Source of the DNA: an uncultured Planctomycetaceae bacterium
GTDB lineage: Bacteria; Planctomycetota; Planctomycetia; Planctomycetales; Planctomycetaceae
Direction: 5' to 3'
Length of the DNA: 14,374 nucleotides
Assembly (NCBI GenBank): GCA_903823545.1
Contig: CAIJTL010000673.1
Location: 1 to 14,374, forward strand
Positions 1 through 7,679 of this stretch are shown here, piece after piece. Within the stretch, counting starts at the first letter, position 1; each line of letters begins with the position of its first letter. Both the position numbers and the translations under genes were made by a program. The notes below the pieces were generated by a model, which saw nothing but the letters and a program-made list of their open reading frames with translations, was not told the origin of the DNA and made no database searches.

Positions 1-1275
1 AATTTGATTCCGGAATGGAATGACCTCGTGTTTCGCGGCCATTGGCGCGAAGCGCTTGACCGGTTGCACAAGACGAACAACTTTCCGGAGTTCACTGGCC
101 GAGTCTGCCCTGCTCCGTGCGAAGGTTCGTGCGTGCTGGGAATCACGTCGCCTCCCGTGACGATCAAGAACATCGAGTGTTCGATCATCGACAAGGCGTT
201 CGATGAAGGCTGGGTCACTCCTCAGATCCCGACGACCCGAACCGGGAAAAAAGTAGCCATCGTTGGTTCCGGTCCTGCGGGACTCGCGGCGGCAGCGCAG
301 CTCAATCGAGCGGGACACAGCGTGACGGTTTACGAACGGGCCGACCGCATAGGCGGACTGCTGATGTATGGCATTCCGAACATGAAGTTGGAGAAATGGG
401 TCGTCCAACGGCGAGTCAACTTGCTGGCCGATGAAGGGGTCAAGTTCGTCACGAGTTGCGAAGTGGGAAAGGACATCGACGCAGTTCATCTTCGAGAAGA
501 GAACGACGCGATTGTCTTGGCCGTTGGAGCGACGAAGCCGCGCGACTTGCCGATTCCGGGCCGCGAATTGAAGGGAGTTCATTTCGCGATGGAGTTCCTG
601 CACGGCAACACGAAGAGCTTGTTGGATTCCGACCTGCGCGATGGTAAGTGCATCAATGTTGAAGGGAAGAAAGTCATCGTCATCGGTGGCGGAGATACGG
701 GCAATGACTGTCTCGGAACGTCGATGCGGCAGGGCTGTGCCAGTCTGATCAACTTTGAGATCGTGCCGCAGTCGCCGAATGAGCGAGCGGCTAACAATCC
801 GTGGCCGCAGTGGCCTCGCATTTATCGACAGGATTATGGGCATGCGGAAGCTGCCGCGAAGTTCGGGAGCGATCCACGTAAGTTCTGCATCGACACAATC
901 CGCTTTAACGGCGATGCGAACGGAAATCTGAAGTCACTGACCGCCGTTCAAGTCGATTGGTCGAAGCCGGTGAAGGGGGGGGCGCCATTCACTCGCGTTG
1001 AAGGCTCTGAAGTAGAAATGGAATGTGATTACGTATTCCTGGCCCTGGGGTTCTTAGGGCCAGAGAAGATTCTTGCTGAGCAACTCGGGATCGAAGTTGA
1101 CCCACGGTCAAACTTCAAAGCGGACTACGGCAAGTACGCAACCAGCATGCGTGGAGTCTTTGCCGCAGGCGACTGCCGACGTGGTCAAAGCTTGATCGTG
1201 TGGGCCATCAACGAAGGTCGCGAAGCGGCACGCGAGTGCGATCGGTATCTGATGGGGTCGACGCAGTTGCCGTAG
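1..1275 (+). CDS. gltD: Glutamate synthase small subunit (5'-truncated by window edge)
   Basis: This is the NAD(P)H-oxidising small subunit of glutamate synthase, which passes electrons through FAD and iron-sulfur clusters to the large subunit GltB to make glutamate from glutamine and 2-oxoglutarate in the cytoplasm. The frame is open at base 1 and begins with [10 protein letters not shown], an internal stretch of GltD, so roughly 50-70 N-terminal residues lie outside. Counting the Met-equivalent at base 4 as residue 1, visible motifs are the cysteine cluster CPAPCEGSC (35-43) for a [4Fe-4S] centre, the FAD-binding GSGPAG (88-93), the NADPH-binding GGGDTG (about 227-232) and the C-terminal FAD motif [10 protein letters not shown]. 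The stop is TAG at 1273-1275. The C-terminal half is complete and no lesion is seen. gltB is expected upstream but cannot be seen. A stand-alone GltD-like oxidoreductase is a less likely alternative. Confidence 0.96.
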   Translation, partial: NLIPEWNDLVFRGHWREALDRLHKTNNFPEFTGRVCPAPCEGSCVLGITSPPVTIKNIECSIIDKAFDEGWVTPQIPTTRTGKKVAIVGSGPAGLAAAAQLNRAGHSVTVYERADRIGGLLMYGIPNMKLEKWVVQRRVNLLADEGVKFVTSCEVGKDIDAVHLREENDAIVLAVGATKPRDLPIPGRELKGVHFAMEFLHGNTKSLLDSDLRDGKCINVEGKKVIVIGGGDTGNDCLGTSMRQGCASLINFEIVPQSPNERAANNPWPQWPRIYRQDYGHAEAAAKFGSDPRKFCIDTIRFNGDANGNLKSLTAVQVDWSKPVKGGAPFTRVEGSEVEMECDYVFLALGFLGPEKILAEQLGIEVDPRSNFKADYGKYATSMRGVFAAGDCRRGQSLIVWAINEGREAARECDRYLMGSTQLP

Positions 1276-1319
1276 GACGGGTCTCCTTGGCGGATCCGAG
1301 TGCCGCATCATGGCATCGT

Positions 1320-1469
1320 TGTGTCCGGTCTCCTGACCGAGACACTCTCCGCACGACCGAAGGTCTCCCGAACAACAGCAGGACGCGGTTGTGAGAGATA
1401 CCTTGGCCTACAGCGAAAGTGGAGACCTGCGGTCGAATGCGTGTGACTCCGTCATGAGACTAGCCACAA
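1320..1469. repeat. Diverged copy of the nested palindromic element, with enlarged loop
   Basis: The 26 bases at 1320-1345, starting TGTGTCCGGTCTCC, are identical to the left outer arm of the element at 6841-6947. The next part, GACCGAAGGTCTCCC (1355-1369), matches the inner arm with one change. Its partner GGAGACCTGCGGTC lies at 1421-1434, so the central loop is about 50 bases instead of 9. The right outer arm (1441-1468) is recognisable but clearly degenerate. The copy fills most of the gap between the convergent gltD and ABC exporter genes. It could still fold and act as a transcription barrier, but no T-run marks it as an intrinsic terminator. It encodes no protein. Confidence 0.8.
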
Positions 1470-1477
1470 CGTGAGAG

Positions 1478-3664
1478 TCAACTCGACTTTCGTCGCGCAC
1501 TTTTCGCGACCGTGTTGTCATCGGCAGTCTCATTGGCTTTGGCGAACTTGATCAGTTGCGGTTCTTCGGAGTGTGACGCGGTCGGATCGATGGAGTCGTG
1601 TTTCACTGTTGGCAGTTGAAACTCGGGTAGGCTGTCACCGCCTCGGCTGGATGATTGCGCGTTGTAGAGACGTTGATAAGCCGAGCACGCTTGCAAGAGG
1701 TCGTAGTGCGAGCCTGTCGCAAGCAGTCGGCCGTGTTCCATAACGACGATGCGGGTCGCGAATTCCAAAATCTGTGGTGTGACCGAATGCGTGATGAGGA
1801 ACACTGTACGGCCTTTGACGAAATCGCCGAGGCATTGATGAATCATTGTTTCGCTTTGAGCGTCAACGGCTGATGTGGCTTCATCGAGAATCAAAATTGC
1901 TGGATCGTGCAGAAGCGCGCGAGCCAATGCGACTCGTTGACGTTGTCCGCCCGAGAGTCGGCAACCACGAGGACCGACTTTTGTGTCAAAGCCTTCGGGA
2001 AGTTGGTCAAAGAACTTCGGCACGTGAGCTTTTTCGGCAGCCGCGAGGATTTCTTCGGGCGATGCATTCGGTTTCGCATAGCGAATGTTTTCATAGATCG
2101 TGTCATCGAATAGCAGTGTTTCCTGCGTCACGACACCAATCTGCGCGCGAAGTTCGCGTAGCCGGACATTGCGAATGTCGATGCCGTCGATCAAGACGGA
2201 ACCGCCGTTCGGGTCGTAGTAACGAGGGAGAAGATTGACCAAGGTCGATTTGCCGCTGCCGTTCTCACCGACAACGACAACAACCTCGCCAGCAACGACT
2301 TTTAGAGTGACATCATTAAGTGCTGGCGGTCGATCGACCGCTTCGGTCAACGCCGCGTACTTGAAGACAATCTTCTTGAAGGAGATTGACTGAGAGTGTC
2401 GCGGCATGAGTTGCGGCTGAACCGGCTCTTTGATCAGCGGCTTCCAATCCATCATTTGGAAGACACGTTCGGTCGCGGCCCCTGCCCGCTTCAACTTGGT
2501 GTAGACCGATGAAAGTTTGCGTATCGGATCGAGCGTGCCAGCCAACAGTGCATACAAAACGGAGAGTTGTCCGATCTCCATTGTCTGTGAAGCGAGCTTG
2601 ATTCCCCAGATCGAATCGGTTTGTCGCAGAACCAGATACGCTCCCGGTAACAATGACAAACAGACAGAAAACATGGCTAAGGATTCGGTCGTCGGATTGG
2701 TCAGCGCGTCGATGCGGACAACCTTCATCGCTTTGTGATAATAGTCTTTATTCTCGCGATGGAATCGTTGTCGGGCACGCCGTGCTCCGTTGTACGCGAT
2801 GACAATCTTCAGTCCGTCGAACGTCTCTTCTAGCGATTTATAGATGCGCGACATCCGCTCCATCATGTGATGACTCGCTCGTTTCAGCAATTTGCCATAG
2901 CGATGGAACGCTCCCGCCATCAGCGGAACGAAGACGAGCGAAAGCAACGTCAAATGCCAGTTCACATAAAACGCACCGGCGATGCAGGCGATCGCTTTGA
3001 GCGGCTCCCGAACGATTTTTCCGCCAAGAAGGCTGAGGCCATCGGCGACCAAACCGATGTCGTTCGTGAACCGCGACATGAGGTCCGAGTTCCCTTTGAG
3101 CGACAACGTTTGATAGTCGAGTCGGAGTGCGTGCCGAAAACAGTCCTTGCGTAAGGACATCACAGCCAGTTCCACCACACTGCCGACGAGCACTTCTTGG
3201 ATAAACATTGCCGCGTCTTTGAGGATCGTTGCAATGACGAGGATCCCCAAGATCAATGCATAGGTGTCAAACTGATCGCGGGGAACCCACGGCATCACGC
3301 GTTTCTGAATCCAATGCAAAACCACTAAACGGTGTGAGGCATCGCTGAGGTCGGAGCGGTCACGGTCTTGTTGCTTCAGTTCTCGATTCGGCTTCATCAT
3401 TTTGACTTCGGCCGCCTTGATGGCGACTTCGGCCTCTTTGATTTCCGCGGAGACGTAGTCGTTCAAACTCTGCCCTTGTAGCAGCACCTTGACGACAAGG
3501 AATGACATCGAAATCGTCGCGGCCCATAAGAGCGCAACGACGATCGCAAAGAAAACCGAGAGGTAAACCTTCGACCGGTTTCGCCAGACATACGGCAATA
3601 ATCGAGCAAGCTGATCCACGGCTGATCCATCCTTGGAGCAAGACCCCGAATGCTTCTGTGCCAT
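1478..3664 (-). CDS. ABC exporter, fused membrane and ATPase domains (MsbA/LmrA type)
   Basis: This is an inner-membrane half-transporter that should work as a homodimer, using ATP to export a lipid, drug or other hydrophobic molecule. The substrate cannot be read from the sequence. The membrane domain covers about residues 30-400, with TM1 near 34-60 and further hydrophobic segments near 135-165, 222-255, 328-346 and 365-378. The ATPase domain (about 425-665) is intact: Walker A GENGSGKST (466-474), Q-loop Q514, signature LSGGQ (570-574), Walker B ILILDE (590-595), D-loop SAVD and H-loop H626. Unusual features are a charged, helix-prone insert between TM1 and TM2 (about 70-125, rich in E, K, R and D) and a polar tail after residue 670. 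The ATG at 3664 has no clear ribosome site. A GTG at 3619 (residue 16) has AAGGA ten bases upstream and may be the true start. The gene is divergent from the lipoprotein gene and convergent with gltD. Confidence 0.94.
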   Translation of the reverse strand: MAQKHSGSCSKDGSAVDQLARLLPYVWRNRSKVYLSVFFAIVVALLWAATISMSFLVVKVLLQGQSLNDYVSAEIKEAEVAIKAAEVKMMKPNRELKQQDRDRSDLSDASHRLVVLHWIQKRVMPWVPRDQFDTYALILGILVIATILKDAAMFIQEVLVGSVVELAVMSLRKDCFRHALRLDYQTLSLKGNSDLMSRFTNDIGLVADGLSLLGGKIVREPLKAIACIAGAFYVNWHLTLLSLVFVPLMAGAFHRYGKLLKRASHHMMERMSRIYKSLEETFDGLKIVIAYNGARRARQRFHRENKDYYHKAMKVVRIDALTNPTTESLAMFSVCLSLLPGAYLVLRQTDSIWGIKLASQTMEIGQLSVLYALLAGTLDPIRKLSSVYTKLKRAGAATERVFQMMDWKPLIKEPVQPQLMPRHSQSISFKKIVFKYAALTEAVDRPPALNDVTLKVVAGEVVVVVGENGSGKSTLVNLLPRYYDPNGGSVLIDGIDIRNVRLRELRAQIGVVTQETLLFDDTIYENIRYAKPNASPEEILAAAEKAHVPKFFDQLPEGFDTKVGPRGCRLSGGQRQRVALARALLHDPAILILDEATSAVDAQSETMIHQCLGDFVKGRTVFLITHSVTPQILEFATRIVVMEHGRLLATGSHYDLLQACSAYQRLYNAQSSSRGGDSLPEFQLPTVKHDSIDPTASHSEEPQLIKFAKANETADDNTVAKSARRKSS

Positions 3665-3823
3665 TCGGAAGGGGGCGGGATTACAGCCCGTTTTGCTCGT
3701 GAGTGTCCAGATGAAATCGGCGAGTCACATTCACACTTAGGGAGACTGAGGAGAACCGGGCTAGACACGTTTTCGACAACCACCTACCACTCCGCCCGAA
3801 TTCGATCCCAGGGAGAGGGAGAT
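3665..3823. promoter_or_regulatory. Divergent intergenic region between ABC exporter and lipoprotein genes
   Basis: This 159-base gap separates two divergently transcribed genes, so it should carry both promoters. I could not identify convincing -35/-10 pairs by eye. A short inverted pair (GGGC and GCCC around 3670-3690) is too weak to call an operator. A purine-rich ribosome-binding stretch, AGGGAGAGGGAG (3810-3821), precedes the lipoprotein start. The promoter assignment rests on gene layout only. Confidence 0.4.
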
Positions 3824-4702
3824 ATGATGCGGATGGATCGCTTGTGTTTCGTTGTCATGACAACTTGTTTGTTCGCAGCCGGTTGTTTTAGTTATGGCCC
3901 GTATGGTCAACCCGGCCCGTATGGCACGGTTCCCCATACCGCGATGGGACCGCAACCGATGATTGGCGGAGCGCCGCCAGGGACAGTTTGGATTCCAGCG
4001 ACGCCGACCACCCCTAGCAAAGTTGATTTGGGACCGGCGGCCGTGTCGGCACCAGATCCGGTCCGTCGTGACAACTCCACGAAAAAGGATCTCTTTGAAG
4101 AACCAGCCGATGGCAAGGTTGTTCCTGATCCGCCTGAATCTGGAAAAGATGATCGACCGGTTGTGGCGCCGATGGGCTACAACGAAGAGACGCAAATTCA
4201 ACCTCGTAACAAAAAAACGAGCCAGCGAGCGAAGCCACAATCAGCGGATGACGAGGGTGTTGCTAGCTCTGATCGAGAACCACAACGTCTCGTTCTGGAT
4301 TCCGAGCCAGAACTTGCCGATCCTGACAGCGTCACCGCAAGTCGCTCGGCTCAACGAACGGCTGAGTCAAAAACGGTTGTGCGTGCTGATGGGATTCAGC
4401 AAGTGAACGCTGAGCAAGACGTCGAAGAAAAATTTGATTACGACTCTGAGGGCTACACGTGGCTCAAAGGGATCGTGGAATTCGACCGCAAGCACAAGAC
4501 GTGGCATCTGACTTACGACCGCTCGCCGGATGATGCTGATCAGTTCGGAGGCGAAGTGACTTTTAAGGATCGGCCTGAGTTCGCGAAGGCATTCCGCAGC
4601 GGCCAAATCATTTTCGTCGAAGGACGCTTTGATGGCGCTCAACTCGATCGACTTGGCAAGCCTCTTTATGAAGTGGATGGCTATCGCCCCATCACCAAGT
4701 GA
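3824..4702 (+). CDS. Putative lipoprotein with conserved C-terminal domain, function unknown
   Basis: I do not recognise a named family. The 292-residue product starts MMRMDRLCFVVMTTCLFAAGC: a short basic start, a hydrophobic core and a lipobox-like AAGC whose Cys21 would be lipidated, implying export and membrane anchoring. A Gly/Pro/Tyr stretch (SYGPYGQPGPYG, 23-34) follows. Residues about 60-200 form a polar, low-complexity, probably disordered linker rich in P, D, E, K and R. The last 85 or so residues (about 205-292) look folded, with YTWLKGIVEF, KTWHLTYD and IIFVEGRFD suggesting beta strands, possibly a small OB-like barrel (inference). The start was set at 3824 because the signal peptide begins there and AGGGAG repeats lie just upstream. 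ATGs at 3827 and 3833 are possible alternatives. The frame stays open upstream to 3650, but that stretch does not look coding. The beta-propeller gene follows after 99 bases. Confidence 0.8.
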   Translation: MMRMDRLCFVVMTTCLFAAGCFSYGPYGQPGPYGTVPHTAMGPQPMIGGAPPGTVWIPATPTTPSKVDLGPAAVSAPDPVRRDNSTKKDLFEEPADGKVVPDPPESGKDDRPVVAPMGYNEETQIQPRNKKTSQRAKPQSADDEGVASSDREPQRLVLDSEPELADPDSVTASRSAQRTAESKTVVRADGIQQVNAEQDVEEKFDYDSEGYTWLKGIVEFDRKHKTWHLTYDRSPDDADQFGGEVTFKDRPEFAKAFRSGQIIFVEGRFDGAQLDRLGKPLYEVDGYRPITK

Positions 4703-4732
4703 TCCGACTGAGTCCCCCTGATTGCGAACGTC

Positions 4733-4776
4733 ATTCGGGCCACATACAGTCCTGCCCGAATCTGCCCCACCTTTTT
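4733..4776 (+). terminator. Possible weak terminator or attenuator hairpin
   Basis: A perfect 8-bp inverted repeat, ATTCGGGC (4733-4740) and GCCCGAAT (4754-4761), has a 13-base loop. TTTTT follows at 4772-4776, ten bases after the stem. It lies between the lipoprotein and beta-propeller genes. The gap between stem and T-run is too long for a standard intrinsic terminator, so it may only reduce read-through or be unrelated to termination. Confidence 0.3.
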
Positions 4777-4801
4777 CTCCTCCTGTCTTGGAGCCTACCC
4801 A

Positions 4802-6076
4802 ATGCGTAAGAGTCTGTTGTTGTCTGGTCTTGGTTTGCTCGGCGGCGCGTTGTCGCTGGCAGCGTTTGCGGCTGACGCACCGGCTTCGAAAGATTGGCCG
4901 ACGTGGCGCGGTGCGAAGCGTGATGCGATCTCGACCGAAACCGGATTGCTCACGGAATGGACCGAAGCTGGTCCAGAAGTTGTTTGGACTGCCGATGGAA
5001 TCGGTCGCGGGTTTTCGAGCCTGTCGATTGCTGGCGGCAAGATCTACACGATGGGCGAACGCAAAGGAGGCTGCTTCCTGATTTGCCTCGACATGAGCGG
5101 CAAAGAGTTGTGGGCCGCGCCGGTTGGCAAAGGTGATCCCAATTGCACGCCGACGATCGATGGCGATCGGGTTTACGCCATGGACCGCAACGGCGAACTT
5201 GCCTGTGTTGGGACAGAATCGGGCAACGTCATCTGGACCAAGAGTTTCACGAAGGACTTCGGCGGCAAGATGATGTCCGGTTGGGGCTATAGCGAGTCAC
5301 CGACAGTTGATGGCGATTGGTTGATCGTCACTCCCGGCTCCAAGGACGCGATGTTGGCCGCGCTTAATAAAAAGACGGGCGATGTGATTTGGAAGACTGC
5401 GGTTCCAGAACTCGGCGACAAAGGGAAAGACGGAGCAGCATATTCTTCAGTCGTCATCAGCAACGCTGGCGGCGTGAAGCAATACGTGCAACTCGTCGGC
5501 AAGGGGATCGTTTCTTCGCGAGCGAAAGACGGTCAGTTTCTCTGGAGCTACAACAAGGTTGCGAACGTCACTGCTGACATCCCGACTCCGATCATTCGCG
5601 ATGACTACGTCTTCTGCTCGACCGGCTACGGCGACGGCGGATCGGCACTACTGAAAGTTGTGAAGAACGGTGACAAGTTCAGTGCAGAAGAAGTCTGGTA
5701 CAAGCCTGCCAAGGAATTGCAGAACCATCACGGCGGCGCGATTCTCATTGGTGATTACCTCTACATGGGTCACGGCCACAACAACGGCTTCCCGGTCTGT
5801 GTCGAATTCCTCACTGGCAAAGACGCATGGCGACCAGGTCGTGGTCCCGGCGGTGGATCAGCGGCAGTCGTTGCTGCGGACGGACATCTTTACTTCCGTT
5901 ACCAAGACGGCGTCATGGCGCTGATCGAAGCGACTCCGAAAGAGTACCACTTGAAGGGTCAGTTCAAGATCAAGACCAAGCACGGCGAAAGCTGGCCGCA
6001 CCCAGTCGTCCTCGACGGCAAGCTCTATCTCCGTGATCAGCACAACTTGCACTGCTACAACGTCAAGAAGAGCTGA
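4802..6076 (+). CDS. Secreted PQQ-like beta-propeller repeat protein
   Basis: This is a 424-residue exported protein of the BamB/quinoprotein-like propeller type, many copies of which are found in planctomycetes. Its role is unknown; such propellers usually bind proteins or ligands and are not necessarily enzymes. A signal peptide is clear: MRK, a hydrophobic core LLLSGLGLLGGALSLAA, and an AFA site near residue 23. The mature protein begins with DWPTWRG (31-37). Repeated blades end in strand motifs such as VVWTADG, ELWAAPVG, NVIWTKSF, DVIWKTAV and FLWSYNK. I see no heme-binding CXXCH and cannot confirm that PQQ itself is bound. The ATG at 4802 has GGAG at 4790-4793, eight bases upstream. A strong terminator follows the stop. 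The gene could be co-transcribed with the lipoprotein gene 99 bases upstream. Confidence 0.9.
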   Translation: MRKSLLLSGLGLLGGALSLAAFAADAPASKDWPTWRGAKRDAISTETGLLTEWTEAGPEVVWTADGIGRGFSSLSIAGGKIYTMGERKGGCFLICLDMSGKELWAAPVGKGDPNCTPTIDGDRVYAMDRNGELACVGTESGNVIWTKSFTKDFGGKMMSGWGYSESPTVDGDWLIVTPGSKDAMLAALNKKTGDVIWKTAVPELGDKGKDGAAYSSVVISNAGGVKQYVQLVGKGIVSSRAKDGQFLWSYNKVANVTADIPTPIIRDDYVFCSTGYGDGGSALLKVVKNGDKFSAEEVWYKPAKELQNHHGGAILIGDYLYMGHGHNNGFPVCVEFLTGKDAWRPGRGPGGGSAAVVAADGHLYFRYQDGVMALIEATPKEYHLKGQFKIKTKHGESWPHPVVLDGKLYLRDQHNLHCYNVKKS

Positions 6077-6106
6077 ATCTGTTTCAGTGCTAATAAAATT
6101 AAATCT

Positions 6107-6151
6107 AAGCAGAGCCTGACGCCTTCACGACGTCAGGCTCTGCTTGTTTTT
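6107..6151. terminator. Strong, probably bidirectional intrinsic terminator
   Basis: A perfect 15-bp inverted repeat, AAGCAGAGCCTGACG (6107-6121) and its complement (6131-6145), has a 9-base loop. On the plus strand GTTTTT follows the stem, ending the beta-propeller gene 30 bases after its stop. On the minus strand the stem is followed by the T-rich AGATTTAATTTT, which would end the HD phosphohydrolase gene, whose stop lies just beyond the stem at 6159. Convergent genes sharing one hairpin is a common arrangement. Confidence 0.88.
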
Positions 6152-6158
6152 AAGAGAC

Positions 6159-6794
6159 TCAGTGTTCTTCTCGGTTGAAGTGCTCAAGCATTCGAATTGA
6201 TGCCAAGAGATTCTCTTTCGCCTGAATTTCGAATCGTTTCCGAAATGACTCTGTTTGAAAGATCGAATCGCGTTCGAGAAAGCGGCGCAAAATTGCCGTT
6301 CTTCCGTCACGAAACTGCTGGTCGGGAACCCAACTGTATTCCACGCGGATTTGTCGTTCGTATTCAGCAAAGCGTTCTGGATCGGAACCGAGAATTGCAA
6401 GGTCGATGTCCGTGAGGACCGCTTCATCGCGACTTCGACATGGCTGATCATGTTTGGTGGCCATGATCAATGAATTCACTCGTTGGACGATTGCCGGGTC
6501 GACGCGACCAGCCAGCATCGATCGCTCCGCTAAATCGGCACTTTGTTCTTCATTATCCGAACGATGTGTGTCGTAGATGGCGTCATGAAACCAAAGCGCG
6601 AGTTCAACTTCGTGCGGACGATCTGCCGCGTCACGAGTTACATCAAGTAGCGTGAAACACTCACGAAGATGTTGAAGAGTGTGGTATGCCCGATGCGGCT
6701 CCTCGTATCTTCGGACGAGCTCATTGAGCAACTCAGTGCCGGGATGCTGATTAAACTGCTTCCACACCGCGGCCCAGCGAATTTGGTCGATCAT
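6159..6794 (-). CDS. HD-domain metal-dependent phosphohydrolase (COG4339-like)
   Basis: This is a 211-residue cytoplasmic protein of the predicted HD-type metal-dependent phosphohydrolases. The natural substrate of this family is not established to my knowledge. Metal-binding motifs are in the usual order: H38 and H42 in PHRAYHTLQH, the HD pair H70-D71 in LWFHDAIYD, and TDIDLAILG (128-136) with the distal aspartates. The C-terminal half carries the family-like stretches EYERQIRVEYSWVP and FRDGRTAILRRFLERDSIF. Length is normal for the family. The start was chosen at 6794 because AGAGG lies nine bases before it. The in-frame ATG at 6803 (adding MNT) has that AGAGG directly against it, with no spacing. 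A longer open frame extends to 7661, but it is only the wrong frame of the repeat and the amidase remnant. The palindromic element lies about 46 bases upstream of the start, where the promoter would be. Confidence 0.87.
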   Translation of the reverse strand: MIDQIRWAAVWKQFNQHPGTELLNELVRRYEEPHRAYHTLQHLRECFTLLDVTRDAADRPHEVELALWFHDAIYDTHRSDNEEQSADLAERSMLAGRVDPAIVQRVNSLIMATKHDQPCRSRDEAVLTDIDLAILGSDPERFAEYERQIRVEYSWVPDQQFRDGRTAILRRFLERDSIFQTESFRKRFEIQAKENLLASIRMLEHFNREEH

Positions 6795-6840
6795 CGTGTT
6801 CATCCTCTGGATGATGCGTTGAGATACCGAATTGACAAGT

Positions 6841-6947
6841 TGTGTCCGGTCTCCTGACCGAGACACGCCGCACGACCGCAGGTCTCCCAAACAATGCGGG
6901 AGACCTGCGGTCAGGCAATTGGTGTCTCGGTCAGGAGACCGGACACA
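6841..6947. repeat. Nested palindromic element (REP/MITE-like), intact copy
   Basis: The outer arms are perfect 26-bp inverted repeats at 6841-6866 (beginning TGTGTCCGGTCTCC) and 6922-6947. Inside them are perfect 15-bp inner arms, GACCGCAGGTCTCCC (6874-6888) and its complement (6898-6912), around a 9-base loop. The whole 107-base unit could fold into one long two-stage stem. The GGTCTCC core occurs in both outer and inner arms. A diverged relative lies at 1320-1469. No reading frame of note lies within it, so any mobility would depend on a transposase elsewhere. The minus-strand stop codon of the amidase remnant (6931-6933) falls inside the right arm. Confidence 0.9.
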
Positions 6948-7557
6948 TCGATGCGAGACGCATCGACCACGGCTGAATTTGTTCCCACGCTCGTGATGCT
7001 TGCAGGACCAATTGGTCGGCGTGGCGGTTGCCGATGATTTGGAGGCCGACGGGGAGGCCGGATTTGGTCCAACCGGCGGGGACGCTGGCGACTGGTTGGC
7101 CGGTGAGGTTGAACGGGTAGGTGAACTGAGTCCATTGCAGCGGGCCGAGCACTTTGCCGTCGATTGGGTCGGCATCATCTTGGCCAACTGCGAACGGTGG
7201 GACTGGCAACGTGGGGCACAGCAGGAGATCGAAGCGGTCGTAAATTCGACGAACTTTCTCCCACAACTCATGCCGAGCGGCGAGTGCGTTGGCGAAATCG
7301 ACGCCTCGCAGTTTGAGGCCCGCATCAACGACACGCCGCAGTCCGGGGTCGAGCAGATCGCCTTGAGTGGCGAGCTTCTTTTCGAGCGATGCGGCGGCGG
7401 ACCCGAAGAAGAAAACGCTCCAGATGTCATAGGGATCGGTCCAATCCAACGAGATCGTTTCGACGTGACATCCGGCTGCGGCCAATCGCTCGGCCGCTTT
7501 CTGACAGATCGCAGCAACTTCCGGATCGACGTGCGCGTACCCCAGGTTTGGACTAAA
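6931..7557 (-). pseudogene. Amidase (amidase signature family) C-terminal remnant
   Basis: About 208 codons match the C-terminal half of amidase-signature enzymes (GatA-like, COG0154), starting SPNLGYAHVDPEVAAI and running through YDRFDLLLCPTLPVPPF, FTYPFNLTGQPVASVPAGW and GLPVGLQIIG, which are typical family segments. Family members are usually 450-500 residues. The missing N-terminal half holds the Lys-cisSer-Ser catalytic residues, so this copy cannot be an active amidase. Upstream the frame is open to a TGA at 7618-7620, but homology stops at about 7557, directly against a perfect hairpin. The last residues (SMRLASMCPVS) run into the palindromic element, which supplies the TGA. A TTG at 7485 could start a 184-residue product. 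No internal frameshift is seen, so the loss may be recent or the fragment may still be translated. Confidence 0.85.
6949..6965. repeat. Small palindrome beside the nested element
   Basis: A perfect 7-bp inverted repeat with a 3-base loop, CGATGCG-AGA-CGCATCG, starts two bases after the right arm of the nested element. It lies within the last codons of the amidase remnant. It may be part of the repeat insertion or simply chance; a loop this small with such a clean stem favours a structural role. Confidence 0.45.
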
Positions 7558-7586
7558 CGCGTCCCGCTTCTGCGAAGCGGGACGCG
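7558..7586. repeat. Perfect 13-bp hairpin at the amidase truncation point
   Basis: CGCGTCCCGCTTC (7558-7570), loop TGC and GAAGCGGGACGCG (7574-7586) form a perfect GC-rich palindrome. It begins where recognisable amidase sequence ends. On the minus strand the nearby T-run (TTTTTTG, about 7592-7598) comes before the stem, not after it, so this is not a terminator for the large gene upstream. It is better read as a short repeat element or deletion junction. Confidence 0.7.
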
Positions 7587-7679
7587 CAGTACAAAAAACT
7601 CGCGCAAGAATTTCAATTCAAGAACTCGCCCCATCGTCGGTAGCGACGAGTGGTTTGTCACAAGAGTTCTGAAGAGTTA

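Noticed and set aside
7634..7652. TCGTCG-GTAG-CGACGA hairpin after the giant gene as a terminator
   Set aside because: The stem is only 6 bp and no T-run follows it on the minus strand.
6159..7661. Single 500-residue minus-strand protein combining an N-terminal part with the HD domain
   Set aside because: The N-terminal half is the wrong frame of the amidase remnant and the palindromic element. The real protein starts at 6794 with its own ribosome site.
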